Below, one piece after another: positions 8,203 to 15,247 of a DNA stretch of 64,000 nt (its first letter is position 1; every line of letters begins with the position of its first letter). The DNA lies in assembly GCA_963765725.1 (NCBI GenBank), contig CAVXXI010000001.1, positions 1,054,001-1,118,000 on the forward strand, written 5' to 3'. Both the position numbers and the translations under genes were made by a program. A model generated the notes under the pieces. The model was not told where the DNA came from and made no database searches. It worked only from the letters and a program-made list of their open reading frames with translations. Source of the stretch: DASQEH01 sp963765725 (lineage in GTDB: Bacteria; Actinomycetota; Actinomycetes; Propionibacteriales; Nocardioidaceae).

Positions 8203-8357
8203 TGACCCCTCGGCGGGGAACTATGTGACTCCTCGGCGGGAACTGCGTGACCCCTCGACGGGAACTATGTGACCTCTCGACGGGAATCATGTGACCCCTC
8301 GGCGGGAATCTATGTGACCCCTCGGCGGGGATTGGGTGACCCCTGGGCGGGGGGTGG
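8203..8357. repeat. 22-bp tandem repeat array A-right (inverted copy of A-left)
   Basis: Six units and a partial seventh begin at 8203, 8226, 8248, 8270, 8292, 8315 and 8337, i.e. 22 or 23 bp apart. The core TGACCCCTCGGCGGGAA is the reverse complement of the A-left core. The array ends 2 nt before the stop codon of the convergent zinc-ribbon gene. The 108-bp spacer between the arrays (8095-8202) has no gene I can support; it holds short repeats such as GCGAACTTCGC and GCGAAGTACTCGC. Transcripts through both arrays could fold into one very large hairpin. Confidence 0.9.
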
Positions 8358-8359
8358 CG

Positions 8360-8626
8360 TCAGCCGAAGAGCTCGTCGAGGTACGACCGGGGCTGCTTGG
8401 GCGGCGTGTACTGCGGCGGTGGCGTCATGCCTGGCACGATGCGGGGAATGGGCTGCGTGGTCGGTCCGGACGAGATGTGCCACTCGTTCTCCTGCTCGAC
8501 GAGCTGGCCGAGGTCGGAGTACCGGAGGAAGACGCCCTGGCACCCGCTGCACTGCATAACGGTGACCCCGCCACGCTCGTGCGGCTGCATCTCGCCGCCG
8601 TCTTGCGGGCACGTCATCGAGTCCAT
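8360..8626 (-). CDS. TFIIB-type zinc-ribbon protein
   Basis: An 88-aa protein starting MDSMTCPQDGGEMQPHERGG. Residues about 4-45 form a zf-TFIIB-like zinc ribbon, with CP-DGGEM first and a CSGC knuckle (VMQCSGCQGVFL) second; only three cysteines are obvious. The tail is proline-rich and ends YLDELFG. The role is unknown; the family is usually small and cytoplasmic. The ATG at 8626 or the one at 8617 could be used. The longer open frame upstream is not protein-like. The stop is next to repeat array A-right. Confidence 0.7.
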   Translation of the reverse strand: MDSMTCPQDGGEMQPHERGGVTVMQCSGCQGVFLRYSDLGQLVEQENEWHISSGPTTQPIPRIVPGMTPPPQYTPPKQPRSYLDELFG

Positions 8627-8732
8627 GCGCTTACCGTAGTCCCTCGGTCGGTGTCTTCGCGCTGGAGGCTTACCAGATAAGGCCTGTGGAGCGCTCCGAC
8701 GATCCACAGGGCAGGGTCCCGAGACTGGCGGC

Positions 8733-9152
8733 ATGATCGCTATCCCCCGCCGCCCCTGCCTTCGCCGAGCCAGCGAGGCCGCCGACCACCTGTCCGCCCT
8801 GGTGAGCCCCGCCGCCTACCGGCAGCACACACTCCTCGTCGTGACCGCCGACGCGGAGAGCCGCCCGGTTCACCACATCGAGGTGGTCGACTGCGCGCCC
8901 GACCCCTCGACCAGCGAGTGCGCGACCGTCCTCGACAACTTGTTGGCCGCCGTCTCGGGGCCCGACGGCGCCGCTCCTTGCGGGCTGCTGCTGGCGGTCA
9001 CCCGGCCGGGAGACGCTGCCGTACAAGACGTCGACCGGGTGTGGTTCCGCGCGTTCCACCGCGTCTGCCACGCCCGGGGGACGTCTCCGCTCGGGTTCTA
9101 CGTCGTCGGGCCCCACGGCGCCCGTCCGGTGCAGATCGACGACGCCGCCTGA
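8733..9152 (+). CDS. Hypothetical protein (weak RadC/JAB-like resemblance)
   Basis: A 139-aa soluble protein with alternating strands and helices (HTLLVVTADAE, GLLLAVTRPGD, LGFYVVGPHGARPVQ). The layout vaguely recalls degenerate MPN/RadC-like proteins of actinobacteria, but I see no complete metal motif and do not assign a function. It is divergent from the zinc-ribbon gene (106 bp apart) and ends 20 nt before the glycerophosphodiesterase gene, so it may be co-transcribed with it. Confidence 0.6.
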   Translation: MIAIPRRPCLRRASEAADHLSALVSPAAYRQHTLLVVTADAESRPVHHIEVVDCAPDPSTSECATVLDNLLAAVSGPDGAAPCGLLLAVTRPGDAAVQDVDRVWFRAFHRVCHARGTSPLGFYVVGPHGARPVQIDDAA

Positions 9153-9172
9153 CCGAGGCGATACTTCGCAGT

Positions 9173-10009
9173 GTGGTCCGATCCAGCCGCGCCGCCGACT
9201 ACCCCTACTTCGACAACGGCGGCCGACCCATCGCCTTCGCCCACCGCGGTGGAAGCCTGACCGGTACCGGGCCGCACCTCGAGAACACGATGGCCGCGTT
9301 CCAGGCGGCCGTCGACCTCGGCTACCGCTACGTCGAGACCGACGTGCACGCGACCAGGGACGGTGTCCTGGTGGCATTCCACGACCCCACCCTCGAGCGG
9401 ACCACCGACGCCGAGGGGCTGATCAGCGACCTGACGTACGCCGACCTGGCCTCGGTCCGGATCGGCGGCAGCGAGGCGATACCGCGCCTGAGCGACCTGT
9501 TCGGGGCCTGGCCCGACCTGCGGGTCAACATCGACGCCAAGTCGGCCGCGTCGGTGAGCCTGCTCGCCCGTGCCATCCAGGAGTACGGCGCCTGGGACCG
9601 GGTCTGTGTGGCGTCCTTCTCGCCGGTCCACCTGCGCGCGCTGCGTCGACTGCTGGGTCCTCGCGTGGCGACGTCGTACTCCGTCCTCGGCGCGGCCGCG
9701 CTACGGCTGTTGCCGACGCACCTTCTGCGCCGGCTCGCCGTCGGCTCGGTCGGGCAGGCGGCGCAGGTGCCCGCACGACGAGGACCGTTCGAGGTGGTGA
9801 CCCGGTCGTTCGTCGACCACGCGCACGCGCTGGGCAAGCAGGTACACGTCTGGACGGTCAACGAGGCCGCCGAGATGAACCGACTACTCGACCTCGGCGT
9901 CGACGCCCTGGTGACGGACCGGATCGACACGCTTCGAGAGGTCTACCGTCGGCGTGGCTTCTGGACCGACGGCCTCCCAGGTGGCTCGACGCCGGACTCG
10001 TCTCGCTGA
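9173..10009 (+). CDS. Glycerophosphodiester phosphodiesterase
   Basis: A 278-aa GDPD-family enzyme that hydrolyses glycerophosphodiesters to glycerol-3-phosphate and an alcohol. The signature is clear: FAHRGG near residue 23 with ENTMAAF, then VETDVHATRDGVLVAFHD near residues 56-72 giving the E-x-D metal ligands and the second His. The C-terminal VHVWTVNEAAEM and ALVTDRIDTL match the family. There is no signal peptide, so it is of the cytoplasmic type. The GTG at 9173 gives the usual N-terminus; longer frames upstream overlap the hypothetical gene and are shadows. Confidence 0.9.
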   Translation: MVRSSRAADYPYFDNGGRPIAFAHRGGSLTGTGPHLENTMAAFQAAVDLGYRYVETDVHATRDGVLVAFHDPTLERTTDAEGLISDLTYADLASVRIGGSEAIPRLSDLFGAWPDLRVNIDAKSAASVSLLARAIQEYGAWDRVCVASFSPVHLRALRRLLGPRVATSYSVLGAAALRLLPTHLLRRLAVGSVGQAAQVPARRGPFEVVTRSFVDHAHALGKQVHVWTVNEAAEMNRLLDLGVDALVTDRIDTLREVYRRRGFWTDGLPGGSTPDSSR

Positions 10010-10208
10010 CGACGCCGCGCCGCGCCTTCGCCCGGACCGACGCGCTGGGCTCCACAATCAAGACCGTCGTCGTCCCCGTCGCAGTACGCTGGGTGTTCGG
10101 CCGCGTCGACATCCGTCGCGGAATTCGCCGAAGCAGGCAGCCCGAGCACCGGGGGTGCGGGCTCTCAGCGTGATCATCCGCACGTCTCAGCATCATCTCA
10201 GGCGGTGG

Positions 10209-10235
10209 GGGAATCATAGGGGTCGGGCAGACGTT
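10209..10235 (+). promoter_or_regulatory. SigR/SigH-type (thiol-oxidative stress) promoter of rbpA
   Basis: GGGAAT at 10209-10214 and GTT at 10233-10235 are separated by exactly 18 nt, matching the GGGAAT-N18/19-GTT consensus of actinobacterial SigR/SigH sigma factors. It lies 90 bp before the rbpA start. From memory, rbpA is a SigR target in Streptomyces, which fits. The rest of the 316-bp gap (10010-10208 and 10236-10318) shows nothing else I can name. Confidence 0.75.
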
Positions 10236-10325
10236 CTTGAAGTATCTGTGCACAGGGGCGCGGATTCGAAGCGTCTGCCTCGTCGAGCAGTGCTGGACAC
10301 CAACTAACCACACGGGGAGTACGTC

Positions 10326-10721
10326 ATGTCAGAACGAGCCACCTTGCGAGGCTCCCGCCTAGGCGGGACGAGCTTCGAGGACGAGAGCGGTATCGAGTTC
10401 GCGCCGCGTCAGCGCGTCGTCTACGACTGCGCGCAGGGCCACGAGTTCGAGATCCCGATGGCGGCCGAGGCTGACATCCCCTTCACCTGGGAGTGCCCAC
10501 GCTGCGGCGCCGAGTCGCGTCAGCGCGACGGCAGCGAGCCCGAGCTGAAGGCAGAGAAGCCGGCTCGCACCCACTGGGACATGCTCCTGGAGCGTCGGTC
10601 GATCACCGAGCTGGAAGACATCTTGTCCGAGCGGCTGGAGCTGCTCCGAGCCGGGGCCATCGGCCCGGCGCACCTGCACCGGACCCGGACCTCGAGCGCA
10701 AAGGCCAAGAAGTCGGCCTGA
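10326..10721 (+). CDS. rbpA: RNA polymerase-binding protein RbpA
   Basis: A 131-aa actinobacterial transcription factor that binds RNA polymerase and the principal sigma factor and stabilises open complexes. The central zinc-binding core has C38-A-Q-G-H (VVYDCAQGHEFEIPM) and a C-x2-C pair (WECPRCGAES); the C-terminal sigma-interacting part includes HWDMLLERRSITELEDILSE. GGGGAG lies just before the ATG. A SigR-type promoter is upstream and a hairpin terminator follows, so it is a single-gene unit. Confidence 0.96.
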   Translation: MSERATLRGSRLGGTSFEDESGIEFAPRQRVVYDCAQGHEFEIPMAAEADIPFTWECPRCGAESRQRDGSEPELKAEKPARTHWDMLLERRSITELEDILSERLELLRAGAIGPAHLHRTRTSSAKAKKSA

Positions 10722-10740
10722 GCGACCATCGACTGCCAAG

Positions 10741-10775
10741 GAGGAGGCGTCACCGTACAGGTGGCGCCTCCTTCG
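10741..10775 (+). terminator. Hairpin terminator after rbpA
   Basis: A 12-bp stem (GGAGGCGTCACC at 10743-10754, GGTGGCGCCTCC at 10760-10771) with a 5-nt loop and one G-T wobble, followed by TTCGTCTG. It starts about 20 nt after the rbpA stop and lies in the convergent gap before fxsA. The U-tract is weak, as is common in high-GC actinobacteria. Confidence 0.75.
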
Positions 10776-10886
10776 TCTGTGCCCAGACCTGCTCGCCCGG
10801 GCGCATCAGCGCGGCCAACCGCCACGGCCGGGCTCTGCCCCCAGACGTATCGCGGGACCTGCGGCCTCAGACCGGCGAGCGTGCGG

Positions 10887-11333
10887 TCACACCGACCCGC
10901 CGTTCTTGCCCCGGTAGATCGTGAAGACACCGCCTCGCGAGGGCGTGTACCCACGCCGGGCGCGTGAGGCGAGGCGTCTCGCCGCGACCCACAGCAGCAG
11001 GCGGCGCGCGATCGGGCGCGTGAACGGAAGCACGAAGAAGAACCCGAAGACATCGCTCACGAAGCCCGGTGTCAGCAGCAGGGTGCCCCCGACGAGGACC
11101 AGGGCGGCGTCGGCAAGCTCGCGACCCGGGAGCTGGCCGCTGGACAGGGTCTGCGTCAGCGCCCGCCAGGCCCGTCGGCCCTCGTGCTTGACCAGCCACG
11201 CACCGAGCAGGGACTCCATGACGAGCAGCACGATCGTGGGCACCGCGCCGATCGCCTGCCCTACCTGGATGATGACGTAGATCTCGACGATCGGCAGCGC
11301 GACGAACACACCGATCAACACCATCAGCGGCAT
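10887..11333 (-). CDS. FxsA family membrane protein
   Basis: A 148-aa membrane protein of the FxsA family (named for E. coli FxsA, which affects phage exclusion by F plasmid when overproduced). Hydrophobic segments lie at about residues 2-27, 30-47 and 75-100. The family GGTLLLTPGFVSDVFGF stretch is present, and the C-terminus is basic and cytoplasmic. It begins 1 nt after the ppm stop, so it belongs to the lnt-ppm-fxsA operon. The cell function is not known. Confidence 0.88.
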   Translation of the reverse strand: MPLMVLIGVFVALPIVEIYVIIQVGQAIGAVPTIVLLVMESLLGAWLVKHEGRRAWRALTQTLSSGQLPGRELADAALVLVGGTLLLTPGFVSDVFGFFFVLPFTRPIARRLLLWVAARRLASRARRGYTPSRGGVFTIYRGKNGGSV

Positions 11334-11334
11334 C

Positions 11335-12108
11335 TCAGGACTCCTCCACCTTCACTGCGGCCCGCCGGTGGCCGCCGACCCGGCCCCTCAGCTGGTCGAG
11401 CCGGTGGTGCAGGCCCCACACGCTCACGCGCACGAGCGCCTCACGGACGATGTCACCGCTCATCTTGGAGTAACCGTGCTCGCGCTCCACGAACGTGATC
11501 GGCACCTCCGCGACGACGAAGCCCGCCTCGACCGCCCGACGGGCGAGATCGATCTGGAAGCAGTAGCCCTGCGACGCCACCGACCTCAACTCGAGACCCT
11601 CGAGGGTGGTCCGCCGGAAGACGCGGAAGCCACCGGTGGCGTCGCGCAGAGGCAACCCGAGCGCCACCCGGACGTAGGTGTTGCCGCCTCGTGAGAGGAG
11701 CTGGCGCCGCCACGGCCAGTTCAGGACGCGTCCCCCAGGCACCCACCGGGCACCGAGCACCAGGTCTGCGTCGGGCAGCGCGTCGAGGAGGCGCGGCAGC
11801 TGCTCGGGGAGATGGGAGCCGTCGGCGTCCATCTCGACGAGGATGTCGAAGCCGTGCTCCAGCCCCCAGGCGAACCCGGCCAGGTACGCCGCTCCCAGCC
11901 CACGCTCGCCGCTTCGGTGCAGGACGTGCACCCGCTCGTCGTGGTGGGCGACCTTGTCGGCCAGGTCCCCTGTGCCGTCCGGTGACGCGTCGTCGACGAC
12001 CAGGACGTCGAACCCCGGCACACAGGCCCGTACCCGGTCCAGCACGAGCTCGATGTTCTCGGCCTCGTCGTAGGTCGGGATCACCACCAGCCCGCGTTCG
12101 CCGCTCAT
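11335..12108 (-). CDS. Polyprenol monophosphomannose synthase
   Basis: A 257-aa GT2 glycosyltransferase that makes polyprenol-phosphate-mannose from GDP-mannose, the mannose donor for lipoglycans and protein O-mannosylation. The GT-A core is clear: VVIPTYDEAENI at residues 8-19, VVDDASPDGTGD and the metal-binding EMDADGSHLPEQL. The family FVEREHGYSKMSG is near residue 205. There is no C-terminal membrane domain; its ATG at 12108 overlaps the lnt stop (ATGA). In M. tuberculosis the Lnt-like and Ppm parts are fused as Ppm1; here they are two coupled genes. Confidence 0.92.
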   Translation of the reverse strand: MSGERGLVVIPTYDEAENIELVLDRVRACVPGFDVLVVDDASPDGTGDLADKVAHHDERVHVLHRSGERGLGAAYLAGFAWGLEHGFDILVEMDADGSHLPEQLPRLLDALPDADLVLGARWVPGGRVLNWPWRRQLLSRGGNTYVRVALGLPLRDATGGFRVFRRTTLEGLELRSVASQGYCFQIDLARRAVEAGFVVAEVPITFVEREHGYSKMSGDIVREALVRVSVWGLHHRLDQLRGRVGGHRRAAVKVEES

Positions 12109-13625
12109 GGCGCCATCTTGCCGTCTGAGCGACGCCGGACCAAGTACGCCCACGCCGTCGCGAGCAGCCCCAGCACCGACAGCCCGGCCTTGAGCTGCCC
12201 ACCGAACCGGATGCCCGGGGTGAGGCCGTCGGCAAGCGCGACCCGCTCGTCGAGGACCTTACGGATCCGCTCGCGGGCCTTGGCGACGACGGTCCCGTCG
12301 GGCGAGATGATGCCGCTGATGCCGTCCGTGGCGGCGATCACGACGGTCCGGCCGGTTTCGATCGCCCGGTACCGCGAGATCGCGAACTGCTGCTCGAGCT
12401 GCCCGGTGCCGGTATAGGTCGCGTTGTTGGTCTGTACCACGAGGAGCCGCCCGCCGTCGGACATCTCGCTGCGGATCAGCTCGTCGTACGCGACCTCGAA
12501 GCAGGTCACATCCGCAACGAGAGCCGGTCCGAGCCGAAGGACCCCGTCCTTGGTCCCGGGAGCGAAGTCGACGGGGATCTGCCGGAGTCGCTTGATGAAC
12601 TTCGTGAGCAGCGAGCGCATCGGTATGTACTCGCCGAAGGGCACGAGGTGGCGTTTGACGTACTCCTCCCCCGGGCCGGTCGACGGGTCCCACACGATCC
12701 CCATGTTGAGGTCGTGGTGACCGTCAGGGGCCGCGACCACCGCTCCCACGAGGGTCGGCACTCCGATGGCGGACACCGCACCCTGGATCTGGTCGTACGC
12801 GGAGCGGTCCCTGAACGGGTCGATGTCGGTGGAGTTCTCGGGCCAGATCACCACGTCGGGGCGCGGCCGGGACCCGTTCCCGACCTGTCGGGCGAAGTCG
12901 AGCGTCGCCTGTGCGTGGTTGTCGAGCACGGCCCGCCGCTCAGCGAACGGGTCCATCCCCTGCCCCGGCACGTTCCCCTGCACTGCAGCCACCACCAGGT
13001 GCCCGGCCGGGCCGTCGACGCCCACGGGCAGCGCCGCACTGCCGACGGCAAGACCGACCGCGACCGCCGCCTGCAGAGCCGAGACCACAGGTCGGCGCCG
13101 CCGCAGGGCCACGTCGACGAGCAGGGCGACGCCGAGCACCACCACGAACGCCACCAGCGCGGTACCGCCGAGCCGGCCGTACCGCACGAGTGGCGTCGGG
13201 ACGAGCCCGAACGCGAGGTTGCCCCACGGCAGCCCTCCCCAGGGGATGGTCGAGCGCAGCTGCTCCGCGCCGACCCAGGTGAGCGCGTACCCGACCGGCC
13301 ACCAGCGCAGCGACCGCATCCAGGCCCAGGTGACTCCCATCAGGCCGTAGAAGCAGGCCTCGAGCAGCCCCAGCCCGACCCAGGCGTCCGGGCCGATCAC
13401 CGTGACCCAGCGCATGAGCGGCAACATGAAGCCCAGCCCGAAGACGAGGCCCTGCCCGAATCCGGCCCTTCCCCGGCAGCCTCCGACCGTGAGCATCAAC
13501 CCGGCCAGACCCAGGGGCATCAGCACCACGACGTCGTACGGCGGGAACGCCAGCGCCACGAGAACGCCCGACACCGCCGATGCGACCGTCCGCAGAACCA
13601 GGACGGTCCGAGGCGAGCGGGGCAT
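12105..13625 (-). CDS. lnt: Apolipoprotein N-acyltransferase
   Basis: A 506-aa membrane enzyme that N-acylates the lipobox cysteine of mature lipoproteins. Several hydrophobic segments fill about residues 8-215, followed by a periplasmic nitrilase-fold domain with the triad glutamate (VIWPENSTDID), lysine (YVKRHLVPFGEY) and cysteine (ADVTCFEVAYDE); a last membrane helix lies near residues 480-500. Translation is coupled to ppm by a 4-nt overlap. The window encodes at least two lipoproteins that could be substrates. The start at 13625 (ATG) is supported by the basic N-terminus before the first helix. Confidence 0.94.
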   Translation of the reverse strand: MPRSPRTVLVLRTVASAVSGVLVALAFPPYDVVVLMPLGLAGLMLTVGGCRGRAGFGQGLVFGLGFMLPLMRWVTVIGPDAWVGLGLLEACFYGLMGVTWAWMRSLRWWPVGYALTWVGAEQLRSTIPWGGLPWGNLAFGLVPTPLVRYGRLGGTALVAFVVVLGVALLVDVALRRRRPVVSALQAAVAVGLAVGSAALPVGVDGPAGHLVVAAVQGNVPGQGMDPFAERRAVLDNHAQATLDFARQVGNGSRPRPDVVIWPENSTDIDPFRDRSAYDQIQGAVSAIGVPTLVGAVVAAPDGHHDLNMGIVWDPSTGPGEEYVKRHLVPFGEYIPMRSLLTKFIKRLRQIPVDFAPGTKDGVLRLGPALVADVTCFEVAYDELIRSEMSDGGRLLVVQTNNATYTGTGQLEQQFAISRYRAIETGRTVVIAATDGISGIISPDGTVVAKARERIRKVLDERVALADGLTPGIRFGGQLKAGLSVLGLLATAWAYLVRRRSDGKMAP

Positions 13626-13653
13626 GCGGGGAGACTACCTTCGCCTACCGCGT

Positions 13654-13738
13654 AAAGAGCCTGATCGCCTTCGGACCGACCGGCGACTCACTGGCAGTAA
13701 GTCATACCGTCCGTTGTCTACTGGCGACCAGGCTCTTT
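13654..13738. other. Long-loop inverted repeat upstream of lnt
   Basis: AAAGAGCCTGATCGCC at 13654-13669 pairs with GGCGACCAGGCTCTTT at 13723-13738 (15 of 16 bases), leaving a 53-nt loop. It lies 28 bp before the lnt start and could be a 5'-leader structure of lnt or a terminator for the kam operon arriving from the right. The rest of the 351-bp gap (13739-13976) shows no gene or other feature I can support. Confidence 0.5.
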
Positions 13739-13976
13739 TCGCGTCCACCTCACACGACCCGGACCGGTCTCTGCGGCAACGTCCATACCGAGTTTGGATA
13801 GAAGTCACCAGGTGTCGCAGCCCCGAGGGACGATCCGTTCCGTGCGGCACTTTCAGTGGACCCCAGAACACTCTCAGGCGGCACCGGGGCTGTCAACGCC
13901 GCTGTGACCAGGCATGTTACCTATCCATGCAGGTCAGCACGGCAAAACAGCGCATGAACACAGAGTGACTTTCCGA

Positions 13977-14411
13977 TTACTGCGGCGTGTTCGCCTCCGA
14001 CACGCCGAGTGAGGAATCCGTTACGGGTGGTACGACAACGGTTCCGGTCGCGGTCGTCGCGACAAGCGGCGGGTCGAGCACCCGCGCGGCGGACACCGCT
14101 TGCTCGGGCGTGCCCCGGCAGACCACCGTGGCGACGAACTCGATCGTCCGGGACCGACGGCCGACCCGGGTCAGTGTCGCAGTCACCTCGAGCACGTCGC
14201 CGGCACGGACGGCTCCGACGAACTGCACGTCGGAGTACGACGCGAACAGCCCCTCGTCGCCGTCGGTGCGGATGCACAGCTCCGTCGCCGCGTCGCCGAA
14301 CAGGGCCAGGCTGTACGCACCGTCGACGAGGCAGCCGGCGTAGTGGGCGTGCGAGTACGGGACATAGCGCCGGTGGGCCACCGTGGTGCCGAGGCGTGGG
14401 TCGTCGCTCAC
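13977..14411 (-). CDS. kal: 3-aminobutyryl-CoA ammonia-lyase
   Basis: A 144-aa hotdog-fold enzyme of lysine fermentation that removes ammonia from L-3-aminobutyryl-CoA to give crotonyl-CoA. The diagnostic stretches match my memory of Kal: SHAHYAGCLVDGAYSLALFG followed by DAATELCIRTDGDEGLFASY, which ordinary thioesterases lack. The length is close to the family's 125-145 aa. The ATG at 14411 overlaps the kamE stop (ATGA), so it is the last coupled gene of kdd-amidohydrolase-kamD-kamE-kal. Confidence 0.9.
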   Translation of the reverse strand: MSDDPRLGTTVAHRRYVPYSHAHYAGCLVDGAYSLALFGDAATELCIRTDGDEGLFASYSDVQFVGAVRAGDVLEVTATLTRVGRRSRTIEFVATVVCRGTPEQAVSAARVLDPPLVATTATGTVVVPPVTDSSLGVSEANTPQ

Positions 14412-15247
14412 GCGGACCGCCTCTCCGCACCAGCCGCCGCCGCGCTATTGGCGCCCGGCACCCGGCCGGCACCGGCCAGCTCGTGCACCAGGTAGCTGGC
14501 GACCTCACCCGGCGTCGTCCCGCGGCTGAATACCCGGTCCACGCCGAGCTCACCCGCTTGGCTCTCGTCGAAGCGCGGGCCGCCGATGATCAGCAGGGGC
14601 CTTCGACCTGCCGGGTACGCCTCCCGGAACGCGGCCGACATCTCCTTGGTGTTGAGGATGTGAGCGTCTCGCTGTGTGACCACCTGCGACACCAGGACTG
14701 CGTCGGCGCCCTCCTCGCGCGAGCGTGCCACCAGCTGCGGCACGGAGACCTGGGCGCCGAGGTTGACCACCCGCAGCTCGCGGTAGTACTCCAGCCCCTT
14801 CTCGCCCGCGAAGCCCTTGATGTTGAGGATGGCGTCGATTCCGACCGTGTGCGCGTCACTGCCGATGCAGGCGCCGACGACCACCAGTCGGCGTCGCAGC
14901 GCCTTCTTGACGGTGGCGTTGGCCTCCTTCGGTGTGAGCAGCGGGTAGTCGCGCTCGAACACCTCGACCTTGCTCGTGTCGACCAGGTGACTGACCCGTC
15001 CGTACACCACGAAGAAGGTGAAGCTCGGGCCCATGGCCTTGGCGTGCACCACCAGCGCAGGGTCGAGCCCCATCTTGTTGGCCAGCTGCGCCGCGGCGCC
15101 CTCCGCCCGCTTGTCGTGCGGCAGGGGCAGGGTGAAGGACACCTGCACCATGCCGTCCCCCGTGGTGTCGCCGTACGGCCGCACGATCGTCGAGCCGGCG
15201 GGTGCCGGCGACCCGGTCAGGGCCTGGTCGGCTCCCGGTGCTGTCAC
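14408..15247 (-). CDS. kamE: Lysine 5,6-aminomutase beta subunit
   Basis: A 279-aa cobalamin-binding subunit of lysine 5,6-aminomutase, which with KamD moves an amino group of beta-lysine from C6 to C5 using adenosylcobalamin and PLP. The base-off B12 motif is D131-A-H133-T-V-G136 in CIGSDAHTVGIDAIL, inside a Rossmann-like domain (about residues 118-255). The N-terminal part (about 20-110) is the family dimerisation region with FTFFVVYGR. The GTG start at 15247 overlaps the kamD TGA (GTGA). Longer frames upstream are shadows of kamD. Confidence 0.95.
   Translation of the reverse strand: MTAPGADQALTGSPAPAGSTIVRPYGDTTGDGMVQVSFTLPLPHDKRAEGAAAQLANKMGLDPALVVHAKAMGPSFTFFVVYGRVSHLVDTSKVEVFERDYPLLTPKEANATVKKALRRRLVVVGACIGSDAHTVGIDAILNIKGFAGEKGLEYYRELRVVNLGAQVSVPQLVARSREEGADAVLVSQVVTQRDAHILNTKEMSAAFREAYPAGRRPLLIIGGPRFDESQAGELGVDRVFSRGTTPGEVASYLVHELAGAGRVPGANSAAAAGAERRSA

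Noticed and set aside
8069..8340. Small open frames inside repeat array A
   Set aside because: Composition follows the repeat on both strands; no ribosome site or family resemblance.
7968..8357. CRISPR array
   Set aside because: Units follow each other directly with no unique spacers, vary in sequence, and no cas genes are present.
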